DNA from: Planctomycetota bacterium
Lineage (GTDB): Bacteria > Planctomycetota > UBA1135 > UBA2386
Assembly (NCBI GenBank): GCA_028281765.1
Contig: JANQJF010000056.1
Location: 1 to 64,000 of the forward strand
Length of the DNA: 64,000 nt
Reading direction: 5' to 3'
Part shown: positions 40,257 to 50,843 of the stretch, piece after piece
Layout of the letters: every line of letters starts with the position of its first letter
Numbering within the stretch: position 1 is the first letter of the stretch
Translations under genes and position numbers: made by a program
Notes under the pieces: generated by a model
What the model was told of the DNA's origin: nothing
Seen by the model: only the letters and a program-made list of their open reading frames with translations
Database searches by the model: none

Positions 40257-40880
40257 TCACTCCTCGATCGGCGCGATTCGGCCACGTGCGAGCAGCCTGC
40301 GCACGCGCTTGAGTTCCTCGAAGGTCGGGTCGTGTACGTGCAGCGGGATGCGGGTCGCGGAGTCGGGGTCGAAAGGCAGCTCCGGGGTCACGCTTTGCAG
40401 CTCGGCCCAGAGCCGTACCGGTGCGCTGTAGAGCACGCGTTGGAACGCGCCGTGCGACTCCCACCAGTCGACCGCGCGTTCGCAGGTTTCCTCGAGGTGC
40501 CGCTTGTGGTTCTGGAGTCGAAGCCGCGACCCGTAGCGAGACTTGCCCTTGGTCTTGAGGTGCGTCGACTGGGCGCGCCCGCTGCCGCGCACGACGTACT
40601 TCTTGATCACCTTGTGCGCGATGAGCTCGTCGTCGTCCCAGAGTCCGATCGCCGTGGCGCCGGCGCGGACCAGCAGAACGCAATTGAGTCCGAGCGAGGC
40701 GTCGAGCGAGAAGAGGTAGTCGTCGGCCGACGTCATGCGTTCGGGAATCGCCTGCACGAGCGGAGGTTCGAATCGCGCTCCATCCGCGATTACGCAACCG
40801 CGTTCGATGCGTGCGTGCTTCTCGCGCATGAACCGCTGCAGGCGGTCCGCAGTCTCGGTCCAGGGAAACGACTCGGCCAC
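40257..40880 (-). CDS. Vms1/ANKZF1 (VLRF1)-like putative peptidyl-tRNA hydrolase
   Basis: A 207-residue protein that resembles the VLRF1 release-factor-like domain of eukaryotic Vms1/ANKZF1 and its bacterial relatives. The diagnostic stretch is KYVVRGSGRAQSTHLKTKG, with the glutamine of the catalytic GxxQ-type loop (GRAQ), followed by YGSRLRLQNHKRHLEETCER, which matches the conserved helix after the loop. In eukaryotes the domain cleaves the peptide from tRNA on stalled 60S subunits. A bacterial role in rescue of stalled 50S complexes is an inference. GTG 40880 follows an 80-residue ORF by 10 bases. No zinc finger or ankyrin part is present. Confidence 0.65.
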   Translation of the reverse strand: MAESFPWTETADRLQRFMREKHARIERGCVIADGARFEPPLVQAIPERMTSADDYLFSLDASLGLNCVLLVRAGATAIGLWDDDELIAHKVIKKYVVRGSGRAQSTHLKTKGKSRYGSRLRLQNHKRHLEETCERAVDWWESHGAFQRVLYSAPVRLWAELQSVTPELPFDPDSATRIPLHVHDPTFEELKRVRRLLARGRIAPIEE

Positions 40881-40890
40881 TCTGAGCAGG

Positions 40891-41133
40891 CTACCCGATG
40901 AACTCCGGTGTGCTCGGGAGCGGGCTCGACAGGAGGAGGTCGGAACATCGATACCGAATCAGCTGGCGCAGCGGGCGCGAGCCCTCGGCATGCGGCGGTG
41001 TGAACAAGATCCAGCTCGGTCCGCCGTAGCGACCGCATTCGAGCCGGGGGCCGTGGATCCGACTGGCCGGGACGACGCCCGTGGCGAGCAGGAATGCGAG
41101 CGAGATGGCATGGGCTGGTCCGGCGATTCGCAT
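40891..41133 (-). CDS. possible small secreted protein (80 aa)
   Basis: An 80-residue ORF with a signal-like N-terminus (RIAGPAHAISLAFLLATGVV) and a mature part with two cysteines (PRLECGRYGG and RYRCSDLL). It is 10 bases upstream of the VLRF1-like gene on the same strand, which supports it, but there is no clear ribosome-binding site and no known relative. It could be a false ORF in GC-rich DNA. Bases 41134-41326 beyond it hold the promoter region of the next plus gene. Confidence 0.4.
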   Translation of the reverse strand: MRIAGPAHAISLAFLLATGVVPASRIHGPRLECGRYGGPSWILFTPPHAEGSRPLRQLIRYRCSDLLLSSPLPSTPEFIG

Positions 41134-41187
41134 GGGTTTTCGACAACCCTGTGCCCCGCATCCTGCGAAGGTGACGCGGTCTGGGTA

Positions 41188-41211
41188 TGAATTCCCTCTG
41201 GCCGGAATTCA
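41188..41211. promoter_or_regulatory. operator-like dyad TGAATTCC-N8-GGAATTCA
   Basis: A perfect 8-bp inverted repeat with an 8-base spacer, 116 bases before the start of the secreted protein at 41327. A related GAATTC-centred palindrome occurs before the RRM gene at 11254-11269. It could bind a dimeric regulator; none is identified. Confidence 0.4.
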
Positions 41212-41326
41212 CCACACCTTTGCGACAACGCGTCCCGGGTTCCTTGCTAGCATTGCCGGGCGACCCCGGGTCCGAGTTGCTCGCTATTCCGCTCGCGCCC
41301 GTCTTTCCAGCTACCTCAGGACTCGC

Positions 41327-42916
41327 ATGAAGAACCTTCTGTCTCCTCTGGGTGTTTTGACACTCGGCACCCTTGCGTCCGCACAGATCAACGAGCTGCC
41401 GGGGCTCGACATCGAACTGGCGGACATCGCCTTCCTCACGCAGCAGGCCACGCAGGGTACGGACCGAGCGTTCTCGTTCGAGACGACGGCGTGCAACCCG
41501 GGCTCGACGATCGTCGATTGGTTCGCGCCGATGAGCCCGTCGCACCCGTTCATCACGTTCATGATCACGCGGGAAAACGGCGACCGGTTCGAGCAGATCA
41601 GCGACTGGAGCTGGGTCAAGCACGGTTGGTTGGCGGTCAACTCCAATTTCTGCGCGCCGTGCTCGCAGCCGGTGTCCAACCAGCTGCACCCGAACTGCGG
41701 CGACACCTACGGGGTCGGCAACAATTCGAACCCGTACGACCTCGGACCGCCGGATGAAATCGATCCGTGGCTCGGAGGCTGGAACGCCAACGGCTCCTAC
41801 TTCGACCGCGGTGATCCCGACGTCGGTTCTCCGTTCAACACGGACGGTGCTCGCAGCCTCGACTTCCAGCAGGCCGCCGCGCTCGGTCCGTTCGTCCACC
41901 GCATCATCGTCTCGAGCAACGACCTGTTCGTGCCCGGGGCGCGATACTTCTACTCCGGGTTCTACGCGGTGGCGCGTGAGCCGGAAGCGGACCGCACGAA
42001 CAACATGCGCTCGCAGCAGGTCAACATCTTCCAGAGTGGGTCGACCACCGACGTCGGCGGACCGATGGTTGGTACGCCACTCCTGCGATGGAACGGTGCC
42101 CGCATCGAGTCGGAGCTCAACGAGCTCAACGGCGTCTTGGTCGACGGTCGCTTCTACGTCGGGGTCAAGGTGGTCAACGTCGGCCCGCAGCTGTGGCGTT
42201 ACGAGTACGCGATCCACAACCGCGACAACCGTACGGGCTTGACCAAGTTCGAGATCCCCGCGTGCCCGAGTGCGACCATCACGAACGCGGGCTTCAAGGA
42301 CATCGATCGTGATGCGGCGAACGACTGGACGTTCTCGAGCAACAACGGCGTGCTGACGTGGGACGACACCTCGGGCAACAACAAGCAGCCGTGGAACTCG
42401 ATCTACAACTTCTGGTTCGAAGCCGACCGCGCGCCGGCGGACTCCGCGACGGTGCTCTACCAGGCGAACCCGATCGGGGTCAGCCCGACGATCGACATCG
42501 TGACGAGCACCCCGACGGCGCCGGATGCCCCGTTTGCGTATGGGAACGGCTGTGGCCTCGCGGGCGCACCGATCCTGGGTGCGAGCGGCCCTGCTTCGGT
42601 TCCGGCCCCGAACTTCGAGCTGCAGGTCAGCAACACCGGTGCCGGCAGCCTCGTCGCGATCGACCTGTCGTTCAACCAAGGCAGCCTGCAGTTCCAAGGT
42701 TGCGAGTTCTTGCTGACCAACTCGGTGCCGTTGGCGACGAGCCTGGTCGCGGACAACAACGGGTTGGCGACCCTGGCGATCCCGATCGCGGCGGATACGA
42801 CGCTGACGGGGTTCACGGCGTACTTCCAGGCGTACGTGCTCGACTCGTTCGGCGGGCAGCTGCTCGGTCTCGTCAACCTGACGAACGGACTCGGCGTGCC
42901 GATCGGTTGCAACTGA
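41327..42916 (+). CDS. secreted protein with C-terminal two-Cys module
   Basis: A 529-residue exported protein. ATG 41327 follows CAGGA; the signal peptide is MKNLLSPLGVLTLGTLASA. Residues ~20-400 are rich in aromatic and asparagine residues with cysteines (NFCAPCSQP, HPNCGD), and I recognise no family. Residues ~405-529 (42539-42916) are the shared module: YGNGCGLAG, then QFQGCEFLL, a D-N-N-G-L-A stretch, and FTAYFQAYVLD. A GUGA-loop hairpin follows the stop. Confidence 0.75.
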   Translation: MKNLLSPLGVLTLGTLASAQINELPGLDIELADIAFLTQQATQGTDRAFSFETTACNPGSTIVDWFAPMSPSHPFITFMITRENGDRFEQISDWSWVKHGWLAVNSNFCAPCSQPVSNQLHPNCGDTYGVGNNSNPYDLGPPDEIDPWLGGWNANGSYFDRGDPDVGSPFNTDGARSLDFQQAAALGPFVHRIIVSSNDLFVPGARYFYSGFYAVAREPEADRTNNMRSQQVNIFQSGSTTDVGGPMVGTPLLRWNGARIESELNELNGVLVDGRFYVGVKVVNVGPQLWRYEYAIHNRDNRTGLTKFEIPACPSATITNAGFKDIDRDAANDWTFSSNNGVLTWDDTSGNNKQPWNSIYNFWFEADRAPADSATVLYQANPIGVSPTIDIVTSTPTAPDAPFAYGNGCGLAGAPILGASGPASVPAPNFELQVSNTGAGSLVAIDLSFNQGSLQFQGCEFLLTNSVPLATSLVADNNGLATLAIPIAADTTLTGFTAYFQAYVLDSFGGQLLGLVNLTNGLGVPIGCN

Positions 42917-42937
42917 TCTGACCTGACGTCGTCGTTT

Positions 42938-42969
42938 GCGAGGTCGGACCCGTGAGGGTTCGATCTCGC
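42938..42969. terminator. 14-bp hairpin with GUGA tetraloop
   Basis: GCGAGGTCGGACCC-GTGA-GGGTTCGATCTCGC has a 14-bp stem (two G-U pairs) and a GNRA-type GTGA loop, then TTCGATTTC. It lies 22 bases after the end of the plus gene and 24 before the end of the opposing minus gene, so it suits a bidirectional terminator. Confidence 0.7.
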
Positions 42970-42992
42970 TTCGATTTCGGGCTCGCGCGTGT

Positions 42993-44921
42993 TTACGGGC
43001 GCTTGTTCGGATCGAACCCGAGTCGCCGCAGAGCGTCTACCGCTTCCGGATCGCCAGGGTGAACTCGCAGCATCGCATAGAGCGTCTCGCCCGCGGCGCG
43101 ATCTTCGCCCAACGCTGCGAATGAGGCTGCAAGCACGACCCAGTTGTCTCGCCGCGCTGGATTGAGGTCTATCGACTGACGCAGATGCGGCACCGCGTCC
43201 CGGAATTGCTTCTTGCGGAACCAAAAGGCTCCGAGGTTGAAGTGCGCCTCCTCGACGTCGGGGTAGTCCTCGAGCAGATCGACGAGCGTCTGGATCGCTT
43301 CGGATTCTCGCCCGGTGGTCATCAGCGAGTTCGCCAGCATCAGGCGCGTCGGCCGATCCTTGGGATTGAGCGCGGCTGCGCGTCCGAGCCGTCGAGCCGC
43401 GTTGGTGTGGTCCTGGCGGGCGTAAGCGATTTCTCCGATCTGAAACTCGACGAAGCTCGACGGGAACAGCCCGAGACTCTCTGCGGTCGTGAGATGCTCC
43501 ATTGCGTTGTCGAACAGCGGTTCTCGCTCCTGCGGCGCCTCCATCTTCCGCGCGGTCGCGATTGTGGCCTTGGCGGCGCGAACGTGGTGCTGCACCACGG
43601 CGCTGTGCCCCGTGAACGCGAACCAGACTGCGGCAATGGCGACGAAGGTGACCCCGGCGCGCGTCAGCTTGCCCTCGGCGCGAAGCGCGTGGTGTTGGGC
43701 TGCGAAGTCGCGGTTGCGAATCAGTCTCCAGACGGCGATGACGAGGACCGCGGTCATCGCTCCCAGCCCGATCGCGAGCAGGTTCGGGACCGCCGAGTAC
43801 AGGGTTCGGAAGACCCATTGTGAGGTGACGAGGAAGACGCCGGCCATGACGAGTTCTTCGCCGATCGAGAAGTCGAACTTCTTGCTACGTCGACCGCTCC
43901 ACGTCATGCCGGCCGCGATGACGGCCGCGAGCACCGCGAGCAGCCAGCTCGGCACGCGATAGTCGTTTTCGTGCCACCAGACCTCGTGGTCCATCCACCA
44001 GAAGCCGACGCCAAACACTACGAGAAACACGAGCGCATCGACGAGATAACGCGGTGCGGCTAGCTTCGGCTTGCCCTTCGGTTTTGCGCCGAGCGACGGC
44101 TTGCCGAAGCCGAAGTAGAGCGCACCCTTCGGACACACGTCGATGCAGTCCAGGCACTTCATGCACCCCTGATCGACGACCATGCCGTACTTGAGCACCT
44201 CTTCGTGCACGAGCACGTTACTTGTGCACGCGTCCGTGCAGTGTCGGCAGCCGCGGCACGCATCGGTGACGCGGATCCGTCCCGGCGAGACCTTGTCGGC
44301 GAGCCCGAAGAACGCGCCGTACGGGCAGCCATAGGTGCAGAAGCCCTTCGAGCCGAGCCAGTACACGATCACGAACCCGCACACGCACAGCGTGAGGATT
44401 GCCATCCACGGACCGGCAAACGTCTCCCAGAACTGCGTCGTCGTGAAATGCGCTTGGAGGCCGGGGTCGTTCTCGAGTGGCGGCAGGAACGCGAACTTGA
44501 TCTGCGGCCACACGAACATGTAGAAGGCCAGCAGGAAGGGGGCCCAGGTCAGCAGCCGCGCCCGCACCGGTTTCGGCTTCAGGCCGATCTTGCCCAGCGC
44601 CCACGCCGCGAGGTCTTGGAGTGCCACCAAGTGGCACGCCCAGCCGCAGATGAATCGCCCGAAGACCAGGGTCGACAGGATCGCGATCGCGAAGAACACG
44701 AAGCCCGCATTCACGAGACCGTTCTCGAGAGTCTGCATCGACTCGGACGGTTCGATCGGCGTGATCGTTTCGCCGGTGATCCACCACTGCACGACATGAA
44801 GCACGATCGCGACGTGGACCGCGATGAGCACGCCAGCGCGCCACGAGCTGCGTCGCGACTTCTTGACCGGTCCGCCGCGAGGCGGTGGCGGTGCGGTCGA
44901 ATGGATCGTGGTCGTGCTCAT
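42993..44921 (-). CDS. NapH/CcoG-type 4Fe-4S membrane protein fused to TPR repeats
   Basis: A 642-residue inner-membrane iron-sulfur protein. The N-terminal half has membrane helices with the polyferredoxin-type motifs FICGWACHLVALQD and FCTYGCPYGAFFGL, then two ferredoxin clusters, CRGCRHCTDAC and CMKCLDCIDVCPKG. This matches the NapH, NosR and CcoG groups, which move electrons or assist copper-oxidase assembly. Further helices follow (e.g. YLVDALVFLVVFGVGFWWMD). The last ~180 residues are TPR repeats (ALNPKDRPTRLMLANSLMTT and DLNPARRDNWVVLAASFAAL). The fusion to TPRs is unusual. ATG 44921 has no ribosome-binding site that I can see. It diverges from mccB. Confidence 0.82.
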   Translation of the reverse strand: MSTTTIHSTAPPPPRGGPVKKSRRSSWRAGVLIAVHVAIVLHVVQWWITGETITPIEPSESMQTLENGLVNAGFVFFAIAILSTLVFGRFICGWACHLVALQDLAAWALGKIGLKPKPVRARLLTWAPFLLAFYMFVWPQIKFAFLPPLENDPGLQAHFTTTQFWETFAGPWMAILTLCVCGFVIVYWLGSKGFCTYGCPYGAFFGLADKVSPGRIRVTDACRGCRHCTDACTSNVLVHEEVLKYGMVVDQGCMKCLDCIDVCPKGALYFGFGKPSLGAKPKGKPKLAAPRYLVDALVFLVVFGVGFWWMDHEVWWHENDYRVPSWLLAVLAAVIAAGMTWSGRRSKKFDFSIGEELVMAGVFLVTSQWVFRTLYSAVPNLLAIGLGAMTAVLVIAVWRLIRNRDFAAQHHALRAEGKLTRAGVTFVAIAAVWFAFTGHSAVVQHHVRAAKATIATARKMEAPQEREPLFDNAMEHLTTAESLGLFPSSFVEFQIGEIAYARQDHTNAARRLGRAAALNPKDRPTRLMLANSLMTTGRESEAIQTLVDLLEDYPDVEEAHFNLGAFWFRKKQFRDAVPHLRQSIDLNPARRDNWVVLAASFAALGEDRAAGETLYAMLRVHPGDPEAVDALRRLGFDPNKRP

Positions 44922-44977
44922 GAGGGGAGTGATACGGCATGGATGCGGCGCTGGACAGGTGCGTGGCGCATCCTTGC

Positions 44978-45003
44978 CCCGGCTTGACTTGGACCGAGCC
45001 GGG
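44978..45003. promoter_or_regulatory. inverted repeat in the mccB promoter region
   Basis: CCCGGCT-N12-AGCCGGG is a perfect 7-bp dyad that encloses TTGACT (44984-44989), a -35-like element. It lies in the 106-base divergent gap before the carboxylase beta gene and could be an operator. The matching -10 box is not clear. Confidence 0.3.
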
Positions 45004-45027
45004 CTTCCGCCTACCGTCTCCCGTCCC

Positions 45028-46638
<1,611 letters not shown>

Positions 46639-46800
46639 TCGTGCGTGTGGAGACGCGTGCGCGGCTCGCGATCCGTGTCCCGCGCGTACGCAAAAAGTCT
46701 ACGCGAAATCACATCGCCTTCGCCCCGTGTCACGCCGCACACGGTCGCGTTGCCAGCAGCTACACTTCGACTCTCGCTTGCCTCGAAGTCAGACTGCCTA

Positions 46801-48471
46801 ATGAGAGTCACCCCGTACGCCGCCGTCCTTTCTTGCGCTGGCCTCGCAGCTGCGTTCGCGAGTGAGTTGCCTGCACAGGCGACCCAATTCGTCGACCGCG
46901 TCGTCGTGAATCCTGCGCCGCTTCCGGGCGTGCCCCTCGTCCTCGTCGCGAATTCGCTCGCCGGCGACGTCGACAACAACGGGTATCCGGACCTCGTGAT
47001 CAACGAGAACCGCTGGAACGGGCTCGTGCTCGATCCGGGGTTGGCGTCACCCGCGCAGTTCCAGAACCGGATGCTCATCGCGTCGACGTCGTCGAACGCC
47101 CTCGCGCCGTTTCTGGTCGACCTCGACGTCGACGGCAACTTGGATTTGGTCGTGCGTGCCGCGGCGGGTGGTTCGCTCGCGGCCCAAGTCGCGTACGGCA
47201 ACGGCGACGGCACGTTTCAGGCGTTCGCCGTCTGGCAGAACCTGACGGTATCGACGCTCCCCGCGTGGGCTGACGTCACCGGTGACGGCCGTCCGGACAT
47301 GGTGGGGACCTCGGGCAACTGCGTCGCCACGGTGCCCTTCACGGGCACCATGGGTGAGATCTACGTGAACAATCCCTCGGGCCCGCCGATCCACCACGCG
47401 CTGACCTTCACCTTCGGGGGCGGGAGCCGGAGTGGTTTCCAGACCTACGGAGCCGGCGAGCAGGGGATCGCGATCGGCGACGTCACGGACGACGGCGTGA
47501 ACGACATGGTCTTCTTCCGTGGAATGAACTCGTTTCCGTTCGCGGTGGAGTTCGTGGCGGGTTCGACGACCGGCACGTTCAGCGCTCCGCAGGTGATCTC
47601 TTCCGGTTGGGGTGTCGGTGGGATGGTCCTCATGGCGCACGGCGACTTGGACGGCGACGGGCGCATGGACGTGTTCGGGTCCGCCGACGGCGAATACGTC
47701 GTTTGCTATGGACACCCGGTGTCAGTCCTGGAACCGCCGGTGCCCGTGCCGATCGACATTCCGTCTGGCTACGCGCACTGGAGTGGCGCGCACCTCGCGG
47801 ACTTCGACAGCGATGGCTACAAGGACATCCTGTTGTCGGTGAACTCGGGATTCCCCCCGCCCGCGTCCAGCCGAATGTTGCTGAAGCGCGGTCTCGGCAA
47901 TCGCATGTTCAGCCCTCACCAGCACCTCGATTGGATGACGACGCAGGCGGACGGTGTCCGCATGCAACAGAGCGCGGTCGCCGACTTCGACCTCGACGGG
48001 GATGCGGACATCTTCTTCGCGGACGACATCTACAGCCCGACGGATCCGCAGCAGCTGTTCCTGCTCGAGAACCGCACGCGTTTTGGCGAGGGGTGTGCCG
48101 GTGTCTTCGGGATTCCGGCGAGCTTTGCGGGGACGGCGTCGCCGGGCAACCTCTCGATGGAGTTCGGTCTCTCCGGGGCGGCTCCGAGCAGTGTCGCCCT
48201 CGCGCTGATGTCCACGACGCCGGGTGCCTCGTCGGCTGGCTGCACGCTCCTGATCGATCCGGCGAGCCTGGTCTTGCCGACGGGTCCGTTCGGGATCGTC
48301 GGCACCGACGCCGTCGGCAACGCGGCGCTGCAATTCCCGCTGCCGGGAGTCGTGGAGATCGTCGGCCTCGGTTTGGTGTCGCAATGGGCGGTGCAGGATC
48401 CGAACGGGGGATTCGTGCCGTCGACGACGGCGTTCTCGCTGAGCGGCGGCCGGACGACCGTGATCTACTGA
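46801..48471 (+). CDS. secreted FG-GAP/VCBS repeat protein with two-Cys module
   Basis: A 556-residue exported protein. A signal peptide (MRVTPYAAVLSCAGLAAAFA) precedes at least seven calcium-binding FG-GAP/VCBS repeats with DxDxDG-type loops: GDVDNNGYPDLV, DLDVDGNLDLVV, DVTGDGRPDMVG, DVTDDGVNDMVF, DLDGDGRMDVFG, DFDSDGYKDILL and DFDLDGDADIFF. They would fold into a propeller. The last 129 residues (48082-48471) are the shared module, from FGEGCAGVFG through SAGCTLLIDP to GGRTTVIY. It is extracellular, perhaps a binding or adhesion protein. Confidence 0.88.
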   Translation: MRVTPYAAVLSCAGLAAAFASELPAQATQFVDRVVVNPAPLPGVPLVLVANSLAGDVDNNGYPDLVINENRWNGLVLDPGLASPAQFQNRMLIASTSSNALAPFLVDLDVDGNLDLVVRAAAGGSLAAQVAYGNGDGTFQAFAVWQNLTVSTLPAWADVTGDGRPDMVGTSGNCVATVPFTGTMGEIYVNNPSGPPIHHALTFTFGGGSRSGFQTYGAGEQGIAIGDVTDDGVNDMVFFRGMNSFPFAVEFVAGSTTGTFSAPQVISSGWGVGGMVLMAHGDLDGDGRMDVFGSADGEYVVCYGHPVSVLEPPVPVPIDIPSGYAHWSGAHLADFDSDGYKDILLSVNSGFPPPASSRMLLKRGLGNRMFSPHQHLDWMTTQADGVRMQQSAVADFDLDGDADIFFADDIYSPTDPQQLFLLENRTRFGEGCAGVFGIPASFAGTASPGNLSMEFGLSGAAPSSVALALMSTTPGASSAGCTLLIDPASLVLPTGPFGIVGTDAVGNAALQFPLPGVVEIVGLGLVSQWAVQDPNGGFVPSTTAFSLSGGRTTVIY

Positions 48472-48531
48472 GCGCTAGGATTCACCGAGATTTCGTGTGC
48501 GGTTCCGGGACGGCGTGTCGCTGGCTCGGAC

Positions 48532-50802
48532 ATGGCACGCATCCCCATCTCCCTCGGCGCGCTGGCATTCCTCGTCACCACTGCCGTAGCTCAAGTCGAA
48601 TCCACGCCTTCTGTCGCGCCGCACGGGCTGCCGTCGCGCGTCCCGATTCATGGTCTTCCTGCCGATCCGACGTTCGGAGATCTCGGACTCTGGGCGGCCG
48701 GCGCGAACTACAAGGTCGGATTCGATGATGGCGCGACGTTCCATCCCGTGCTCGGTGCGGATGCGCCGCGGTCTCTACCCGTCGGATGGCGGACGACCAG
48801 CTTTGGGGGAGTCGGCGTCGATCCGGCCCGCGCGTCGCGCTCACACACGCCTTGGCGCTATGAGCTTCGGCATCCCGGTTTCGTCGAACGGTACGACGTG
48901 CGTGCGGATGGAGTCGAGCAGTCGTTCGTGATCGCTCGCCCGCTTCGCTCCGGCGGGAGCCTCGACATCGTCGGGAGCTGTTCGAGTGCGCTCGAGCCCG
49001 CTCTGGTGCCGGTGCCGGGCACGATGCGTTCGGAGATCCGCTTCTCCGATGACGACGGCACGGAGGTCGTGCGCTATGGCGGCGCCATCGCGTTCGACGC
49101 GGCCGGTCGTCGCACCGACGTGCAGACGCTTCTCGATGGCGAACGGATTCGACTGCGCGTGCCGGAGAGCTGGCTCGCGTCCGCGAGCTATCCGGTCGTG
49201 GTCGACCCGATCCTGAGCGCGCAGCCGCTCGGCTCGACCGGTTCGCAGTCGACGGTCATCGAATCGAGCGACGTCGGCGTGCACCTCGCCGGCCAGACGA
49301 CGGAGCGCGTCATGACGACCTACACGGTGGCCGTCTCCGCGACCGATCGCGACGTGCACGCGGTGATCTCGGATCCGGACTTCGGGAATCCGGTGCTCGT
49401 GTTCTCCGACGCGAGCACGATCGACAGCACGAACGCGCGCGTCGCGTTCGTGAAGCAAGCCGGTGTCGCCGGGCGATGGACGATCGCGCTCCAGCGCGCG
49501 TCCGGCCCGTTCTCGCAGATCCGCGTCTGGCTGCACGACGCGGGGAACACCGTATTCGGTAGCGGGTCGATGATGTTCCTCCCTGTGACCGTCACCGGCT
49601 GGCGCGATCGCCGGCCGGACATCGGCGGCAGCAACGTGGGCCCAAACGCGCTGCTCGCATACGAGACCGACGAGTCCATCGGCGGCACGTTCTCGGACAC
49701 GAGCCGCGTCTACTACGTGCGCGTGGATGCCGACGCGTTCCTGTTCGGAACGGTCGAGCAGGCTGACGACGGCGTTCCGTTCCGTGATCGGGAGCGTCCT
49801 GCGGTGAGTCAGAATGCCGATGGTGCTCCGCTCGGCTGGATGCTCTGCTACCAACGCCGGACGATCATCCCGACGAGTGACTGGGAGATCTGGGGACGGC
49901 GCATCCAGGCGACGAGTGGGGCGACGCTGGAGTCGCGGCTCGTGGGGCCGTTGGCCGGCCAGCCGGTGCACCGTCTCCGACCGTCCGTCGACGGTGGCAA
50001 CACGCGTTTCGCCGTGACCTACCTGATGAACAACTCGTTCTCCGCGTCGACTGGGTCGGCCCTCGGCGCGACGCGCTTCACCTGGGCGCCGACGTCCGAC
50101 GTGCCGACGCCGCAGTGGGACTCGACGATCGGCGTCGCCCAGCCCTTGCTGCTCGAGTCGCTGCAGGATCAACGCGTCATCTACGACGCGAACGCCGGGC
50201 ACTGGGCCGTCGCCTACGAGAGGACCGACCTGCTCGCCGATCGGATCTCGGCCGCGCGCGTCGGCTGGAACGGCGCGGTCGTCGAGACGCAAACCGCGAC
50301 GGCCCCGTCCGAGGCTGCGGCGGCGCCCGGACTCGCCTACGACCTGTCCGAGTCGCGTTTCCTGATCTCCTACGGCACGCCGGGTGTCGGTTCGCCGGTG
50401 TTCGGTCGATTGTGGACCTACCCGTCCGACGCGACGAACACGCCGTACGGCACCTCGTGCGGCGGCAGCTTCGGGAACGTGTCGACACCGCTCGTCGGTA
50501 CCGAGTTCTTCCGCGTGCGGATGACGGGCGGCGTGCCCGGCGCCGCGGCCACGCTCCTCGTCGGATTCCAGTCGACGGCGATCGATCTCTCGCCGATCGG
50601 CGCGACAGGCTGTGACCTGCTCGTCGGCCCGAATCCGGTCGTGTCGCTCCCGACGACGGTCGACGCGAGCGGGAACGCACTGGTCACGCTCATCCACCTC
50701 AATGTGACGATCGACCTGTTCCTGCAGTGGGCGCACGTCTCGCCGTCGGGGAATCCGCTCGGAGTCGCCACGACCGAAGGCGTGTCGAGCCGAGTCCGCT
50801 GA
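48532..50802 (+). CDS. large secreted protein with C-terminal two-Cys module
   Basis: A 756-residue exported protein starting at ATG 48532 with a signal peptide (cleaved near TTAVAQ). Residues ~20-235 hold beta-rich sequence with FDDGATFHPVLG and end in PVVVDPILSAQPLG, a pattern that I have seen in adhesin-like extracellular proteins. The middle has many Arg/Val/Asp-rich strands and no catalytic motif. The last 118 residues (50446-50802) are the shared module: YGTSCGGSFG, then GATGCDLLVG and a DASGNALV stretch. It lies 60 bases after the FG-GAP gene and may be cotranscribed. Confidence 0.72.
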   Translation: MARIPISLGALAFLVTTAVAQVESTPSVAPHGLPSRVPIHGLPADPTFGDLGLWAAGANYKVGFDDGATFHPVLGADAPRSLPVGWRTTSFGGVGVDPARASRSHTPWRYELRHPGFVERYDVRADGVEQSFVIARPLRSGGSLDIVGSCSSALEPALVPVPGTMRSEIRFSDDDGTEVVRYGGAIAFDAAGRRTDVQTLLDGERIRLRVPESWLASASYPVVVDPILSAQPLGSTGSQSTVIESSDVGVHLAGQTTERVMTTYTVAVSATDRDVHAVISDPDFGNPVLVFSDASTIDSTNARVAFVKQAGVAGRWTIALQRASGPFSQIRVWLHDAGNTVFGSGSMMFLPVTVTGWRDRRPDIGGSNVGPNALLAYETDESIGGTFSDTSRVYYVRVDADAFLFGTVEQADDGVPFRDRERPAVSQNADGAPLGWMLCYQRRTIIPTSDWEIWGRRIQATSGATLESRLVGPLAGQPVHRLRPSVDGGNTRFAVTYLMNNSFSASTGSALGATRFTWAPTSDVPTPQWDSTIGVAQPLLLESLQDQRVIYDANAGHWAVAYERTDLLADRISAARVGWNGAVVETQTATAPSEAAAAPGLAYDLSESRFLISYGTPGVGSPVFGRLWTYPSDATNTPYGTSCGGSFGNVSTPLVGTEFFRVRMTGGVPGAAATLLVGFQSTAIDLSPIGATGCDLLVGPNPVVSLPTTVDASGNALVTLIHLNVTIDLFLQWAHVSPSGNPLGVATTEGVSSRVR

Positions 50803-50843
50803 GGTCGCTTCCCGAGCGGCGGGAGGTCGCGTACAAACGGGGC

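Noticed and set aside
46683..46705. CGCGTA-N11-TACGCG as terminator of the carboxylase gene
   Set aside because: The stem is only 6 bp and no T-run follows; too weak to call.
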